This document shows positions 13,068 through 26,610 of a stretch of 64,000 nt of DNA, one piece after another (position 1 is the first letter of the stretch; every line of letters starts with the position of its first letter). The stretch is taken from positions 21,214,918 to 21,278,917 of the forward strand of contig OZ010798.1 of assembly GCA_963932465.1 (NCBI GenBank), written 5' to 3'. Under the pieces are notes generated by a model, which saw only the letters and a list, made by a program, of their open reading frames with translations, was not told where the DNA came from and did not search any database. Position numbers and translations under genes: made by a program. The DNA comes from Maratus speciosus. Lineage: Eukaryota; Arthropoda; Arachnida; Araneae; Salticidae.

Positions 13068-14607
13068 CTATATATATAAAATCCTAATGAAACGATTTCA
13101 TGAAACGACTGAAATGAAACGATTTTATGAAACGACTGAATAAACAACTGATTAAGTTTCACGGCGATTTCTCCTAAAATATGGAATATTTTGCGATGTA
13201 ATTGACACCAAAAATCCGTATTGATCCGCAAGTCTCAAAACAGGTATTAGAATTTTTAAATTCGAATTAGTTTTCGAAATATTATTTTTTTTTCTAATTT
13301 TAAATACATTTCTTTAATGATGGCAACTCAAATTTTAATATTAACAGATATATATTTTTTCATATTTTAGAAAAGTTTATTATTTTAAACTAATTTGGCC
13401 TCTCATAAATGTATGCTAAGAAATGTATCTTTATTCATAATTGAATTTGTTGCATTTTTTTTGTGTGTGTGTGTGTGTGTGGCTATAAACACAAATATAA
13501 ATGATAGTGGCACTATCATTTTATTTAATACAAAACTTTCATTTAAAACTCATAGTCACAAAATACAATATTTACGCGAATAAAAAATTTAAATTAAATA
13601 TGACTTATCGTGTTGTTTCATTAACAAGTATTGTATTAATTCCATTTTTCAGCAATAACGGACGAAAATTAGAAATCATGATTAAGTTAAGGAATATGTT
13701 TAAAAGAAAAATATATACATATTCCAGAGAACTTAAAATTTAGACTCTATGTTCATATTAAATAAAACAAAAGAAAATCACTTAATTTTTAATATTCACA
13801 CAATTCTTAATATTTAAATCATGCTTAGAACTTATTTAAAGAAGAAGTGAGTTTATAAACATTGCTTTCAATTGGAAAAATTAAAAATGTTTCAGAACAA
13901 TAGGACTTTGCAAAAATAGCAATAATTTGAGGAAAAAGTACGGTTTTATATTTAAAACAAAAATTAAAATCAAATCAAACATTGTTAAACATGTAACATC
14001 CACCTATTAAAAAGTTATTAATAAAAATTTTAAAGTAATATCTTTATAGGGCATGCAATAAAAGCAAACACAAAGGATAAGATTGGAATAAAACATTTAA
14101 ATTTATTTCTGTCTTTAATCTAATTTAAATCCGTATGTAACTTTAACTGAAATTTTCCTTAAAAATTCAATTAGTGTTACAAACTGTGAATTAAAAATAT
14201 ATTGCTAATAAAGCTTTTTATTCCAATCTTTACCACTCTTGTATCTATTTTCATTGCATGCTGTAAAAGATGTGATTCTTTTAAAATGACCATAAAAGCA
14301 AAATAAAAAAAGAATCAACTACATAAAAAATGAACATTCACACTTATGAAAGAGTGACTATTCATTCCTACCAGGGATGAAAAACCGCACTCCTTTAGCA
14401 AGAGTGAATAGTCACTCCTCCGAAAGAGTGATTATCCACCCCTGTTTAGAGTGAATATTCACTTTCCAGGAGTGACTATTCACTCTTTCAGAGAGTCAAA
14501 AATTTCACTTTTGCTCAGAGTGAATAGTCACTCTAAAGAGGTTGGACATATTTTGACTCTGCGATAGAGTGACTATTCACACTTCTAGAATGAATACTCC
14601 CTCTTTT
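13068..14607 (+). repeat. Dispersed repeat with GAGTGA-palindrome tail
   Basis: The first part (TAAAATCCTAATGAAACGAT) is also present at about 1195-1640. The rest matches 38330-39034 plus 40339-40810. The last ~270 bp is a cluster of palindromes of the form GAGTGAATAGTCACTC and GAGTGACTATTCACTC. The repeat is non-coding. It preserves the empty site of the 39035-40338 Helitron. Confidence 0.65.
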
Positions 14608-16968
14608 TAGGGTTCCGTACTTAAAAAGTAAAAACGAAACCATTATAAGATCACTCCTGTGTCTGTCCGTTTGTCTGTCTGTCTGCTTGTCACAGCCATT
14701 TTAATTGTAAACTATGGAACGTGGAAAGTTCAAATTCGGGGAAGTAATAAAGACCATTGACCCACATATTTTCAGATTAATAAACATTCATAAATATATT
14801 TAGTAAAAAAGTAGAGGGGCTAATTATGCTACTTGAAAAAAATAATCTTTTCTTTGTATATCATTTGGGGTATCCTGTGAAAGCTTTTGTAACGCTAAAC
14901 TCAAAAATACATTCCTTTTAATTTTAGGTATTATATTTTCAAAGATATTGTTGAAAATGTAGCGCAAAAATATGTTCCCCCCCATCTAATTCCGAATCTA
15001 CTGAAACTAAAATTATGAAAAAATTAGAGGTAGTAGACGTTAATATAAACCTTGCCGGAAAATTATAGCGATTACCCTAGGTCACATAGTTTTTGAGTAA
15101 TTAGCATTTTTCTGTTATACACAAATTTCGATTTACGGGCATTCAGAAAAATTGTTGAGCATCGCTGAATATACCTATCGTTGCAGAAGAATAAAAGCAT
15201 TGTTGATAATGATTTTCGAAAAAAATCATCGGTAATTAGCTGAGATATTAACCCTTAAAAGTACGTTCAGTTTTGACATACAGAAGGACAGGGCGGCGTA
15301 CTCTATGCCTAGTTAACGACTTTTAATGATATATATGTGTAATGTAATGTCCAGTAACAGTATAAAAGCAATAAACGTCAAATTGTTAAAAACATAGTAA
15401 TTTAAGGGGTCTCGGGACTCTAAAAAGTGGAAAAAATGAAAAAAAGACCATTTTCAACATTTAATGTCTTAAAATGTATATGATTTTAATACACAATTTT
15501 AATTGGAATGAAAGATATAAGTATGTTCTTTCATTTCATGTATTTAAAAAATTGCAAGATACAGAGTTAGTATTTATAGGGGGCTCGAAACTGTCAGACA
15601 TTTGTCGAACAAAAAATTGGCATAACAGTTTACGCGCAGGATTACTAAATAAATATTGCAACTCGAATGAAAATTTTGGTGCTAACTTATACTTCAGATT
15701 GTAATAATTTCCCTGAACTTAAATAAATTTGTATTTAAAGCATTTTTATATCTTTAATGCAATGCTGCATTTAGCTAGTACAAAATTTTGAAAATTTCAA
15801 CAGTAAAATCACCTAAAAAAATATTTTTTTGAACAATAAAAAGGAAATTTTAGGTTCAGTTTATACAGAATAACATGGAATACATGTTTTGAAAATTTCA
15901 TGAAAAAATATTCAGAAGTTTTTGAGGTATTCTGCGCGTTATACCCAAAAACGCCATTTGAAAAATAATGACTTTAAAGTTTCGGAAACGCCGCTTCAGC
16001 TATTGAGCGGGTATAATTCTAAAAGCAAAAACTTCTGTTCTAATGGGAATTTCAAGGAAACAATTATATCAAAATATTCACTAAAGATAGGAGTTTAACA
16101 TATAAAAAAATTAAAATTTCTTAAATTTTGAAGCTTTAAGAGTCCTGCGACCACTTAATCCTTTCCGGCACGGAATAATTCTATTTATAAACTTATGAAA
16201 TAATGAACTGACACCAGAATTTATAAACGAATTTATTAGAAAATGCGAACTTGCTTATTTTCACGTACATGATAAAAGGAAAATTTTAATTAAGTATTCT
16301 TGGTGCCATTTGTCTGTTTTGGAATTAAAATTAGGTGTCCATTTTTTAAGGGCATCGCCCTCGAAATATTTAATTAGAATGAATCGCATAAATAATGTGA
16401 GATTCTCGATAGTTTGCATTGATTGTACCTCTCAATACGCCTCGAGTGACTTTAAAAGTTAATTAAACACCTATTTGGAAAAATGCGGCACTGACCAAGG
16501 CGGCGTTGCAACTTTGAGACCACAATTCGAAGCGCGCTTAGCAAAATGCCAAATTTAAACTTTGAACAAAGGTTTTGTTTTAGATACACTGTAGAGATAA
16601 AGGTTATTACTACGCTGAATTTAGTTTCATGAAATGCCAAATGAAGTTTAACAATGCACTGCCTTTATTGTCGGTAACGAATTAAGTTCATCATAAACAG
16701 ATTAGGATAATATTAAAAAAAGAGTTATACGAATAGCTATATTTGATATTGTTCCATATATCTCTTTGAACTTTCATGGTATACCCGATTACACTTTTCT
16801 AATACATACAGTTATACCCAACCCTACGTTATATAGTTTTTTAAAAAGTCTTAGTATTCTTTTAGCAACTTTTTTTTTATATATATATATATATAATACA
16901 ATTACAAATTCATAGATTTATTCTACGGAACCCTCTGTCGCGAGTAATGCTCGCACTTGACCGTTTAT
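14608..16968 (+). mobile_element. Dispersed element beginning AGGGTTCCGTA
   Basis: Starts AGGGTTCCGTACTTAAAAAG with a CTGTCTGTCTGC-type run at about 14665-14690 and ends GAACCCTCTGTCGCGAGTAA...CTCGCACTTGACCG. Such ends are widespread in arthropod genomes, but I cannot name the superfamily. A second copy at about 29610-30893 lacks the first ~100 bp, and a third (about 25790-26112) is an inverted 5' piece. No long frame survives. Confidence 0.6.
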
Positions 16969-17389
16969 TTATTTAGTGTGTGTGTGTGTGTGTGTATATA
17001 TATGTCCACTAAATGACTGACCCAGTTTGAACGTAAATAATAAACAAGTGGGTAAGTGTGATCACTGATCGCACAGAGGGTTTCGTTTAATATTCCTTTC
17101 AAAACACTTTAACCTTTTGAAAAATCTGTTAGTTCCACATTTCGCAACAAGGGGCGCACTCTATTCTAAACAAACCTCTATCTGAACGAAACTCCGTTTT
17201 ACATACTATCCATAGATATATTAGTCGAGGGGATTGGACCCATAGCACCCGAGATAAGTAGGCGTCCCTGGCGGTAAAAAGTGGAACTAAAATATGTAAG
17301 GCTATGGTGCATAATATGAAAGAATGGTTAAAGGGGTGTCGGCAAAAGATGGAAAAGTGCTCCCCGGATGAAAAGGGTGGAGGTTAGAA

Positions 17390-20300
17390 AAATTGCTTAA
17401 AATATACAAGTTAGAGCACGGAGGAGTAAATAATATAAGACTCTTTGAAAATTTTATGATTTGTCGTGTGGTCTGAGGTATTCAGCTATACGTATGCAAA
17501 AATTCATGTCCCCAAATTAATTAGGGGCTCTCTTAGAAAAAATTGCTTAAAAGACATATGTGGTAGCTCAAAGGGTTAAACGTAAGACTTTTTCAAGATT
17601 TTATGATTTGTCGCTTGGCTTCAGGTGTTCTGCTATAAGTATGCAAAATTTCAAATCTCCAATTTAATAAGGGGCTCAGTTAAAAAGAATTGCTTAAAAT
17701 ACGCATGTACCCAAAGGGTTAAATGTATGACTTTTTCAAATTTTTATGATTTGTCCCATGATCGTGTTCAGCTATAAGTATGCAAAATTTTACGACTCCA
17801 ACCTAAATAGGGTGTCACTTAGAAAGAATTGTTTAAAATACACATGTTGAGCCCAAAGGGTTAAAAGTACGACTTTTTCAAAATTTTATGATTTGCCGTT
17901 TGATCTGAGGTGTCCATCTATAAGTACGCAAAATTTCACGCCTGCAACCTAATTAGGGGCTCACTTAGAAAGAATTGTTTAAAATACACATGTGCGAGCT
18001 CAAAGGGTTAAATGTACGACTTTTTCAAAATTTTATGATTTGTCGTTTGATCTGAGGTGTCCATCTATAAGTACGCAAAATTTCACGCCTGCAGCCTAAT
18101 TAGGGACTTACTTAGAAAGAATTCTTTAAAATACACATGTGCGAGCTCAAAGGGTTAAATGTACGACTTTTTCAAAATTTTATGATTTGTCGTTTGATCT
18201 GAGGTGTCCATCTATAAGTACGCAAAATTTCACGCCTGCAGCCTAATTAGGGACTCACTTAGAAAGAATTGTTTAAAATACACATGTGGGAGCCCAAAGG
18301 ATTAAATGTACGACTTTTTCAAAATTTTATGATTTGTCGTTTGATCTGAGATGTTCAGCTATAAGTATGCAAAGTTTCGTACCTCCAACCTAAATAGGGT
18401 GTAACTTAGAAAGAATTGTTTAAAATACACATGTGGGAGCCCAAAGGGTTAAATGTACGACTTTTTCAAAATTTTATGATTTGTCGCTTGATCTGAGATG
18501 TTCAGCTATAAGTATGCAAAATTTCGTACCTCCAACCTAAATAGGGTGTCACTTAGAAAGAATTGTTTAAAATACACATGTGGGAGCCCAAAGGGTTAAA
18601 TGTACGACTTTTTCAAAATTTTATGATTTGCGTTTGATCTGAGATGTTCAGCTATAAGTATGCAAAATTTCGTACCTCCAACCTAAATAGGGTGTCACTT
18701 AGAAAGAATTGTTTAAAATACACATGTGGGAGCTCAAAGGGTTAAATGTACTTTTTCAAAATTTTATGATTTTTCGTTTGATGTGATGTATTCAGCTATA
18801 AGTATGCAAAATTTCACTCCTCCTACCTAATTAGGGGCTCTCATAGAAAGAATTGTTTAAAATACACATTTGGGAGCTCAAAGGGTTAAATGTACGACTT
18901 TTTAAAAATTTTATGATTTGTCGTTTGATGTATAATATGTTTGATCTATAAGTATGCAAAATTTCACGCCTCCAACCTAATTAGAGGATCACATAGAAAG
19001 AACTGTTTAAAATATACATGTGGGAGCCCAAAGTGTTAAATGTGCGACTTTTTCAAAATTTTATGGTTTGTCGTTTGATGTGATTTGGTGCAGCTATATG
19101 TATGCAAAATTTTACTCCTCCAACCTAATTAGGGGCTCACATAGAAAGAATTGTTTAAAATACACATTTGGGAGCTCAAAAGGTTAAATGTACGACTTCT
19201 TCAAAATTTTATGATTTGTCGTTTGATCTGAGGTGTCCATCTATAAGTACGCAAAATTCCACGCCATCAACCTAATTAGGGACTCACTTAGAAGGAATTG
19301 TTTAAAATACACATGTGGGAGCCCAAAGGGTTAAATGTACGACTTTTTCAAAATTTTATGATTTTTCGTTTGATCTGAGATGTTCAGCTATAAGTATGCA
19401 AAATTTCGTACCTTCAACCTAAATAGGGTGTCACTTGGAAAGAATTGTTTAAAATACACATGTGGGAGCCCAAAGGGTTAAATGTATGACTTTTTCAAAA
19501 TTTTGTGATTTGTCGTTTGATCTGAGATGTTCAGATATAATTATGCAAAATTTCGTACCTCCAACCTAAATAGAGGGTCACTTAGAAAGAATTGTTTAAA
19601 ATACACATGTGGGAGCCCAAAGGGTTAAATGTACTTTTTCAAAATTTTATGATTTTTCGTTTGATGTGATGTATTCAGCTATAAGTATGCAAAATTTCAC
19701 TCCTCCAACCTAATTAGGGGCTCTCATAGAAAGAATTGTTTAAAATACACATTTGGGAGCTCAAAAGGTTAAATGTACGACTTTTTCAAAATTTTATGAT
19801 TTGTCGTTTGATCTGAGATGTTCAGCTATAAGTATGCAAAAGTTCGTACCTCCAACCTAAATAGGGTGTCACTCATATAGAATTGATTAAAATACACATG
19901 TGGGAGCCCAAAGGGTTAAATGTACGACTTTATCAAAATTTTTTTATTTGTCGTTTGATGTGAGGTATTCAGCTATAAGTAGGCAAAATTTCACTCCTCC
20001 AACCTAATTAGGGTTCACTTAGAAAGAATTGTTTAAAATACACATGTGTGAGCCCAAAGGATTAAATGTACGACTTTTTAAAAATTTTATGATTTTTCAT
20101 TTGATGTGAGGTATTCAGCTATAAGTATGCAAATTTTCACGCCTCCAACCTAATTAGAGGCTCACATAGAAGGAACTGTTTAAAATATACATGTGGGAGC
20201 CGAAAGTGTTAAATGTACGACTTTTTCAAAATTTTATGGTTTGTCATTTGATGTGAAGTGTTCAGCTATAAGTATGCAAAATATCCCGCCTCCAACCTAA

Positions 20301-22350
20301 TTAGGGTTCACTTAGAAAGAATTGTTTAAAATACACATGTGGGAGCCCAAAGGGTTAAATGTACTTTTTGAAAATTTTATGATTTGTCGTTTGATGAGAT
20401 GCATTCAACTATAAGTATGCAAAATTTCACTCCTCCAACCTAATTAGGGGCTCACTTAGAAAGAATTGTTTAAAATACACATGTGCGAGCTCAAAGGGTT
20501 AAATGTACGACTTTTTCAAAATTTTATGATTTGTCGTTTGATCTGAGGTGTCCATCTATAAGTACGCAAAATTTCACGCCTGCAGCCTAATTAGGGACTC
20601 AATTAGAAAGAATTGTTTAAAATACACATGTGGAAGCCCAAAGGGTTAAATGTACGCGTTTTTCAAAATTTTATGATTTTTCGTTTGATCTGAGATGTTC
20701 AGCTATAAGTATGCAAAATTTCGTACCTCCAACCTAAATATGGTGTCTCTTAGAAAGAATTTTTTTAAATACACATGTGGGAGCCCAAAGGGTTAAATGT
20801 ACGACTTTTTCAAAATTTTATGATTTTTCGTTTTATCTGAGATGTTCAGCTATAAGTATGCAAAATTTCGTACCTCCAACCTAAATATGGTGTCACTTAG
20901 AAAGAATTTTTTTAAATACATATGTGGGAGCCCAAAGGGTTAAATGTACGACTTTTTCAGAATTTTATGATTTGTCGTTTGATGTGAGGTATTCAGCTAT
21001 AAGTAGGCAAAATTTCACTCCTCCAACCTAATTAGGGTTCACTTAGAAAGAATTGTTTAAAATACACATGTGGGAGCCCAAAGGGGTAAATGTACGACTT
21101 TTTAAAAATGTTATGATTTGTCGTTTGATCTGAGGTATTCAGCTATAAGTATGCAAAATTTCATGCCTCCAACCTAATTAGAGGCTCACATAGAAAGAAT
21201 AGTTTAAAATATACATGTGGGTGCCCAAAGTTTTAAATGTACGACTTTTTCCAAATTTTATGGTTTGTCATTTGATGTGAGGTGTTCAGCTATAAGTACG
21301 CAAAATTTCACGCCTGCAACCTAATTAGGGACTCACTTAGAAAGAATTGTTTAAAATACACATGTGGGAGCCTAAAGGGTTAAATGTACGACTTTTTCAA
21401 AATTTTATGATTTGTCGTTTGATCTGAGATGTTCAGCTATAAGTATGCAAAATTTCGTACCTCCAACCTAAAAAGGGTGTCACTTAGAAAGAATTGTTTT
21501 AAATACACATGTAGGAGCCCAAAGGCTTAAATGTACGACTTTTTCAAAATTTTATGATTTGTCCTTTGATCTGAGGTGTCCATCTATAAGTACGGAAAAT
21601 TTCACGCCTGCAGCCTAATTAGGGACTCAATTAGAAAGAATTGTTTAAAATACACATGTGGGAGCCCAAAGGGTTAAATGTACGACTTTTTCAAAATTTT
21701 ATGATTTGCGTTTTATCTGAGATGTTCAGCTATAAGTATGCAAAATTTCGTACCTCCAACCTAAATATGGTGTCACTTAGAAAGAATTTTTTTAAATTCA
21801 TATGTGGGAGCCCAAAGGGTTAAATGTACGACTTTTTCAGAATTTTATGATTTGTCGTTTGATGTGAGGTATTCAGCTATAAGTAGGCAAAATTTCACTC
21901 CTCCAACCTAATTAGGGTTCACTTAGAAAGAATTGTTTAAAATACACATGTGGGAGGCCAAAGGGGTAAATGTACGAATTTTTAAAAATGTTATGATTTG
22001 TCGTTTGATCTGAGGTATTCAGCTATAAGTATGCAAAATTTCATGCCTCCAACCTAATTAGAGGCTCACATAGAAAGAACAGTTTAAAATATACATGTGG
22101 GAGCCCAAAGTTTTAAATGTACGACTTTTTCCAAATTTTATGGTTTGTCATTTGATGTGAGGTGTTCAGCTATAAGTACGCAAAATTTCACGCCTGCAAC
22201 CTAATTAGGGACTCACTTAGAAAGAATTGTTTAAAATACACATGTGGGAGCCCAAAGGGTTAAATGTACGACTTTTTCAAAATTTTATGATTTGTCGTAT
22301 GATGTGTGGTGTTCATCTATAAGTATGCAAAATTTCAAGTCTCCAATACG
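17390..22350. repeat. 147-bp tandem array (satellite-like, about 34 units)
   Basis: The landmark TACGACTTTTTCAAAATTTT recurs at 17868, 18015, 18162, 18309, 18456 and 18603, a step of exactly 147. Units carry AAAGGGTTAAATGTACGAC, CTATAAGTATGCAAAATTTC, CTCCAACCTAATTAGGGGC-type variants and AGAAAGAATTGTTTAAAATA. Variants (GCAGCCTAATTAGGGACTC, CCAACCTAAATAGGGTGTC, CTAATTAGAGGCTC) are mixed. A block at about 20.5-21.3 kb recurs near 21.55-22.2 kb at an offset near 880 bp, which is six units. The array ends in a (GACAGACG)-rich tail at 22375-22450 and GAACGAAACCCTAAAA, so it may be the core of a transposable element. Confidence 0.88.
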
Positions 22351-22854
22351 TATAGTTTCTGAGAACAGGCTCTGTGACAGACGGACAGACAGACGGACGG
22401 ACAGACAGAGGAGCGAGACAAATAGGTTTTCCTCAGAAGAACGAAACCCTAAAAATTGTTTGAAAAAAAACGCGATGTTTGCTGCATTGTTACTAGAAAA
22501 GTGTGACACTGGCGGCTGAAAAACGAAGTAACAATACTTTCAATATTGCCGCCGTTATCAGCCACAATATGGCGAAGTCTCAAAACAAAACGCATACACG
22601 TGACAAAGTCGCCGTCAAAATAAACTGAAATGCAATTACGCGTTTCAAATCTCCTGCAGATGGCGCTAAAATCCATAATAATGGCGAATAATTGTAGTTA
22701 TTTACCTTATTCTGATTCGCTGAAATGTTTGTTTACCTTTGCTCGATGTATTGTGATTCGCTTAACGTAACTGAAATAAATATTTAGAACATCTGCCACC
22801 AGGTAGCGGATTTGAGCGCTGGAATCGCGAATGCTCAATGTCGGAAAGTGTTTT

Positions 22855-24130
22855 TGTTTTTTTGCCGATACGCCTTCCCTCTCAAATGCCCCCTCACAGA
22901 AAGAAATAAATGTGGCGAATACGGGGGATGGGGGCAGTTCATGCCTGATCCTGTAGAATTCATGAAATGTAGATCATGTATGATCATCAAAATTTACCCG
23001 GAGAAAATCAAATATTTCGACTATTCGATGGGTCTGGCCCCATTTTGAATAAATGACGATGAACCATGTGAATCCTCCAAGGCATTGTGTATGGTCACAA
23101 AGTTATGTAGAACATCAAGATATCGTACTGCAGTTACTCTATGGAATAGGAAAAAGACCCAGTGATCCTTTTCGAGAATATGACGGCCATACCGTGACTT
23201 TTTGCGGATGCAATGATGATTTTACAGAAATGTAGAGGTTTTCCTTACCCTAAAATCGCCAATTTTGTTTATTCACAAAGCCGTCGAGGTAAAAATTCGC
23301 ATCGTCAGAAAAGCACATCGATCTCGCGAGCAATAATCCTTTAAGAGTGTTCTCAAATCCGAAAGGGCACCTTTCTGGCATAAGTTTTAATTTATTTTTG
23401 TTCGAAAATGCATGCTACTACCTGGTGTTGGTGTTCAGACACTATGTCATTGAGCTGTTTTTTCCATTTTTTTGCAAACGCAATAGATATTTGAGAAAAG
23501 AGTGTCAAATTGGGCGTTTTGAACCGAATTTCAGTGCGAAGGAAGAAAGAGCACTTAAAAGCAGCAAAAGACGGGTTTGTCACGTGATCGAAATGGATTA
23601 TAACTCAATAGGTAATTGATTGATCATAAAATGGAAAAAACAGTTCAATTCCAAATCTCTTCCATGGCCAGGCTTTCCAATTTTATTTTCCCATTTTCCA
23701 ATTTCCGTTAAAAAATGTAAATGTGTCAAAACGTTTTGCGCTTGTTGAACAGAGCAGTTAAGAACAGCCTTAAAGAAAATCGCTGGCGAAGACCTCTCTT
23801 TGATTGGCGTCGCAAACATTGAGAGGTTGACGCGCCTGAATGTTGTACAGAAACATATTTAAACTCTTTTTCATGATTTTATGCGTCGAGGATTTTCCTA
23901 ATCCACGTTCCCTTGCAATTTTCCAGACAGACGACCGACGTCACCTTTCAATCGCTTGTTGGACTGCTTGGATACTACGTCACTGATTGATGCTTTCGTT
24001 GAACCTATGTTTCCTGGAAATTATTTCAAGTTTTGCGAACAAACTTTTAATTGTGTTCTTTGTCGCTCCATTAGTGATATCGAATTTCCGTTGGAAACTT
24101 CGTCTGGATTTCACAACACTATGATTCAGG
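22855..24130 (-). pseudogene. Decayed mariner-type DDE transposase, split by a TTAA MITE
   Basis: Read on the minus strand, 24130-23774 gives a helix-turn-helix N-terminal part: SFQRKF, NTIKSLFAKLE, IQAVQQAIER, then KIARERGLGKSSTHKIMKK and a segment ending NQREVFASDF. After the MITE (23345-23769) the same strand resumes with FSDDANFYLDGFVNKQNW, the D-containing block of the catalytic core, then SLHPQKVTVW. Near 22930-22860, PPYSPHLFLSVRGHLRGKAY resembles the PP.SPDL..DFFLWG block. This order is that of the IS630/Tc1/mariner transposases with an SDEAHF..DG..N.QN core common in arthropods. Several in-frame stops (for example after NESINQ, after QAIER and after NWRF) and a decayed third block show it is dead. 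It once catalysed cut-and-paste movement of its element. Confidence 0.75.
23345..23769 (-). mobile_element. TTAA-family MITE inserted in the transposase relic
   Basis: Bounded by TTAA on both sides (23341-23344 and 23770-23773), with right end TTAAGAACAGCC and the family core GCGCTTGTTGAACAGAGCAG. 425 bp. It sits between the N- and C-terminal halves of the mariner-type relic and so is younger than that element. Confidence 0.78.
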
Positions 24131-25046
24131 TGGTGAAATTCTAACACTAAAAATATTCATTGTTCCACAGAAGACACCATCTTTGCACAGCAAACCTTAG
24201 CATGGACTCACTCAACAACGGTTGACGGAAAAATAGACGTTCTGTCTGTATTCCTACTGCAGGTTGCATTTTGAAAAATGAATCTTTTGTATCTTTCTGT
24301 ATAGAACGCATTTATATACACTAATAACTTCGACTCACAATTGATCATTTCTAACAATGACATTACGATACGACAAGAACATTATCATCTTGAAATGTAA
24401 AAATTAGAATCGCATTTATCCCAGTAACGGCTATTGTAAGAAAAACATTGTTCTAACAACGTAATCTGTTAGTCTTGATAAAACAAATTGCCTAATCTTT
24501 TAATTTATGAATAAGGACTCAATTCGGAATAAAATGCGACTCATTACAGTTGATCCCACTTGATAAATTTAATATTGCTAGATATTTTATATAATATCAT
24601 TATTTTTTTGCCCATAAAATCTTCTAGATAAAATTAGTAATTTCTTCAAATGACGCCACAATAAGAACATTGTCGTCTGAAAATTTACGTAACAGAACCT
24701 AGTTTATCTTGGCTCCTACAATAATTCTTCTGTTGTAATACCAATTCATTATCCATCATATGAAAAAAAAAAATTCTATACATGCAGTCAAGCGAAGCCA
24801 GAAAAAGCTAACAGACTTATAAAATTTAATTCCTATAATGATTATACAAAAATATATTTATATAAAAAAATACCTGCCGGCTCGGCCTACAGGCAGAGGT
24901 AGATTTCAATGTTAAGTGGTAATTTCACCAGCAAAAACTAAATCAAGATTAGAGATAAGCCCAGTTTAACAATTTTATCTGGCAGCTTTTGACGAATTTT
25001 TAATTTCATCACACTGCAAGAGCTGGTTTTATCAGAATCATATTAA

Positions 25047-25447
25047 GGCGGTATCCAAAAAAATATCTATCCACACTCACCAACTCGAAATTTTCTGGCA
25101 TATTTTCAGACTCATTTTTAAAAGTAAAAACATGAAACTTGCTCACATGATTTTTGAAGATTTAAGTGACCTGTGTTTTTATTTTTCGTTCAATTCATTA
25201 GAACTTGATTTACAAACAATTCTTTTCTCCGTACGACCCTTTTTCTCGTTTCCAGCACTCTCGCTTCGGGAAATTCAGTTCAAAATGCCCACTTTGACAG
25301 CATTTTTATTCTGCATTTATCACAAAATCGACCAATACAGCACATTATATTGTTTCTGAATAAGAGAACCTACCAATTGGATGCGTTTGAAAGGAAAAAT
25401 GAATTTAAAAATGTGTCAGAAAATAAAGTTTGGATTTGTTTACACCC
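25047..25447 (-). mobile_element. Second TTAA-type MITE (401 bp)
   Basis: Flanked by TTAA at 25043-25046 and 25448-25451. Left end GGCGGTATCC and right end GGATTTGTTTACACCC. It is homologous to the 37401-37816 element in inverse orientation (shared AAATGAATTTAAAAATG-like and TTTCGGGAA blocks). No coding capacity. Confidence 0.72.
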
Positions 25448-25484
25448 TTAATACGATAATTTTTTCGTCAAACCCTATTTTTGT

Positions 25485-25543
<59 letters not shown>

Positions 25544-25789
25544 AAAAGTTGTCCTATCAAAAACTTGCCAGTATAGAAGTTGTTGATAATATTCAGAAGA
25601 TGTATAATAAATTTAAGCGGATTGGATATCTTGTGAATTGAGGAAGTTATGAATTTGTTTAAGAGTTGTTCCTATCAAAACCCGTCAATATAAAAGTTGT
25701 AGATAATATTAAGAAGATTTATAATAAGTTTAAGTGAATTTGATATCTTGAGAATTCACAAAGTTATGAATTTTTTCTCCCTAAAACCC

Positions 25790-26112
25790 TATTTCTTTCG
25801 ACGATAACTTTGAAAATATAATACCTAAAATTAAAAGAAATGTATTTTTGAGTTCAGCGTTACGAAAGCTTTCGCACGATATGTAAAAAAAAAGAGGGTT
25901 TTTTTTGTCAAGTAACGTAATTAGTTCTCTCTACATTTTTACTACATATATTTATAAATGTTTAATAATCTGCAAATGTGTGGGTCAATAGTCTTTATTA
26001 CTTCCCTCAATTTGAACTTTCCACGTTCCATAGTTTACGAGTAAAATGGCTGTGACAGACAGACACAGGAGTGATCTTATAATGGTTCCGTTTATTCTTT
26101 TTAAGTATAGAA
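25790..26112 (-). mobile_element. Inverted 5' fragment of the AGGGTTCCGTA element
   Basis: The minus strand gives GGTTCCGTT...ATAAGATCACTCCTGTGTCT, GGAACGTGGAAAGTTCAAAT and the CGTAACGCTGAACTC block in the same order as 14640-14930. It lies in the second copy of the duplicated intron segment. A long poly-T tract at 25490-25538 lies further left. Confidence 0.55.
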
Positions 26113-26610
26113 TCCTAAAAATAATAAATAATAATAAAAGGTGAGAAAAAAATGAAGATAAAAATTTTTTTAAACCATAATAAAATGAAAAGAGACAAAA
26201 ACATAGTGGAAAGAATTGTAAAATTAATTTCCAAGCTGAAGAGAAGAAAAGAGACGATGAGAGATCATTCACAAGTTTATCGGAATTTTTAAAAATAAAA
26301 TAAGCTTCATGAAAATCCAAGAGAGTGGAAGAGACAGGAGAAGAAGTAATTCTTGTCGTTTATCGCCAGTTTTCCGGTGCTGTTTGAACGACACTTATAA
26401 GAGTTCTACACATTAAAATTTTTAAAGTTATTTCTATTAAAGGCTTATCAGAAATTTAAAGCCCCTAAATATTGAGAGAATATCATCCGTTTTTGCATAT
26501 AAAAAATATTTACACGAATAACTTACGTAAAAAGGTCATTTTTACCAATGACACCACCATTAAGAAAATTATCATCTTAAAATGAACGTAACACAAAATA
26601 TTTATCTTAC

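Noticed and set aside
21641..21823. Open frame through tandem units (repeats of GSPKG-like peptide)
   Set aside because: Arises from repeat periodicity (147 is divisible by three); most units carry stops.
17390..22350. CRISPR-like array
   Set aside because: Units are contiguous 147-bp tandem copies without unique spacers, in a eukaryotic intron.
22812..23235. Plus-strand frames of 78 and 60 codons
   Set aside because: They are antisense to the mariner-type transposase relic, whose minus-strand reading is recognisable.
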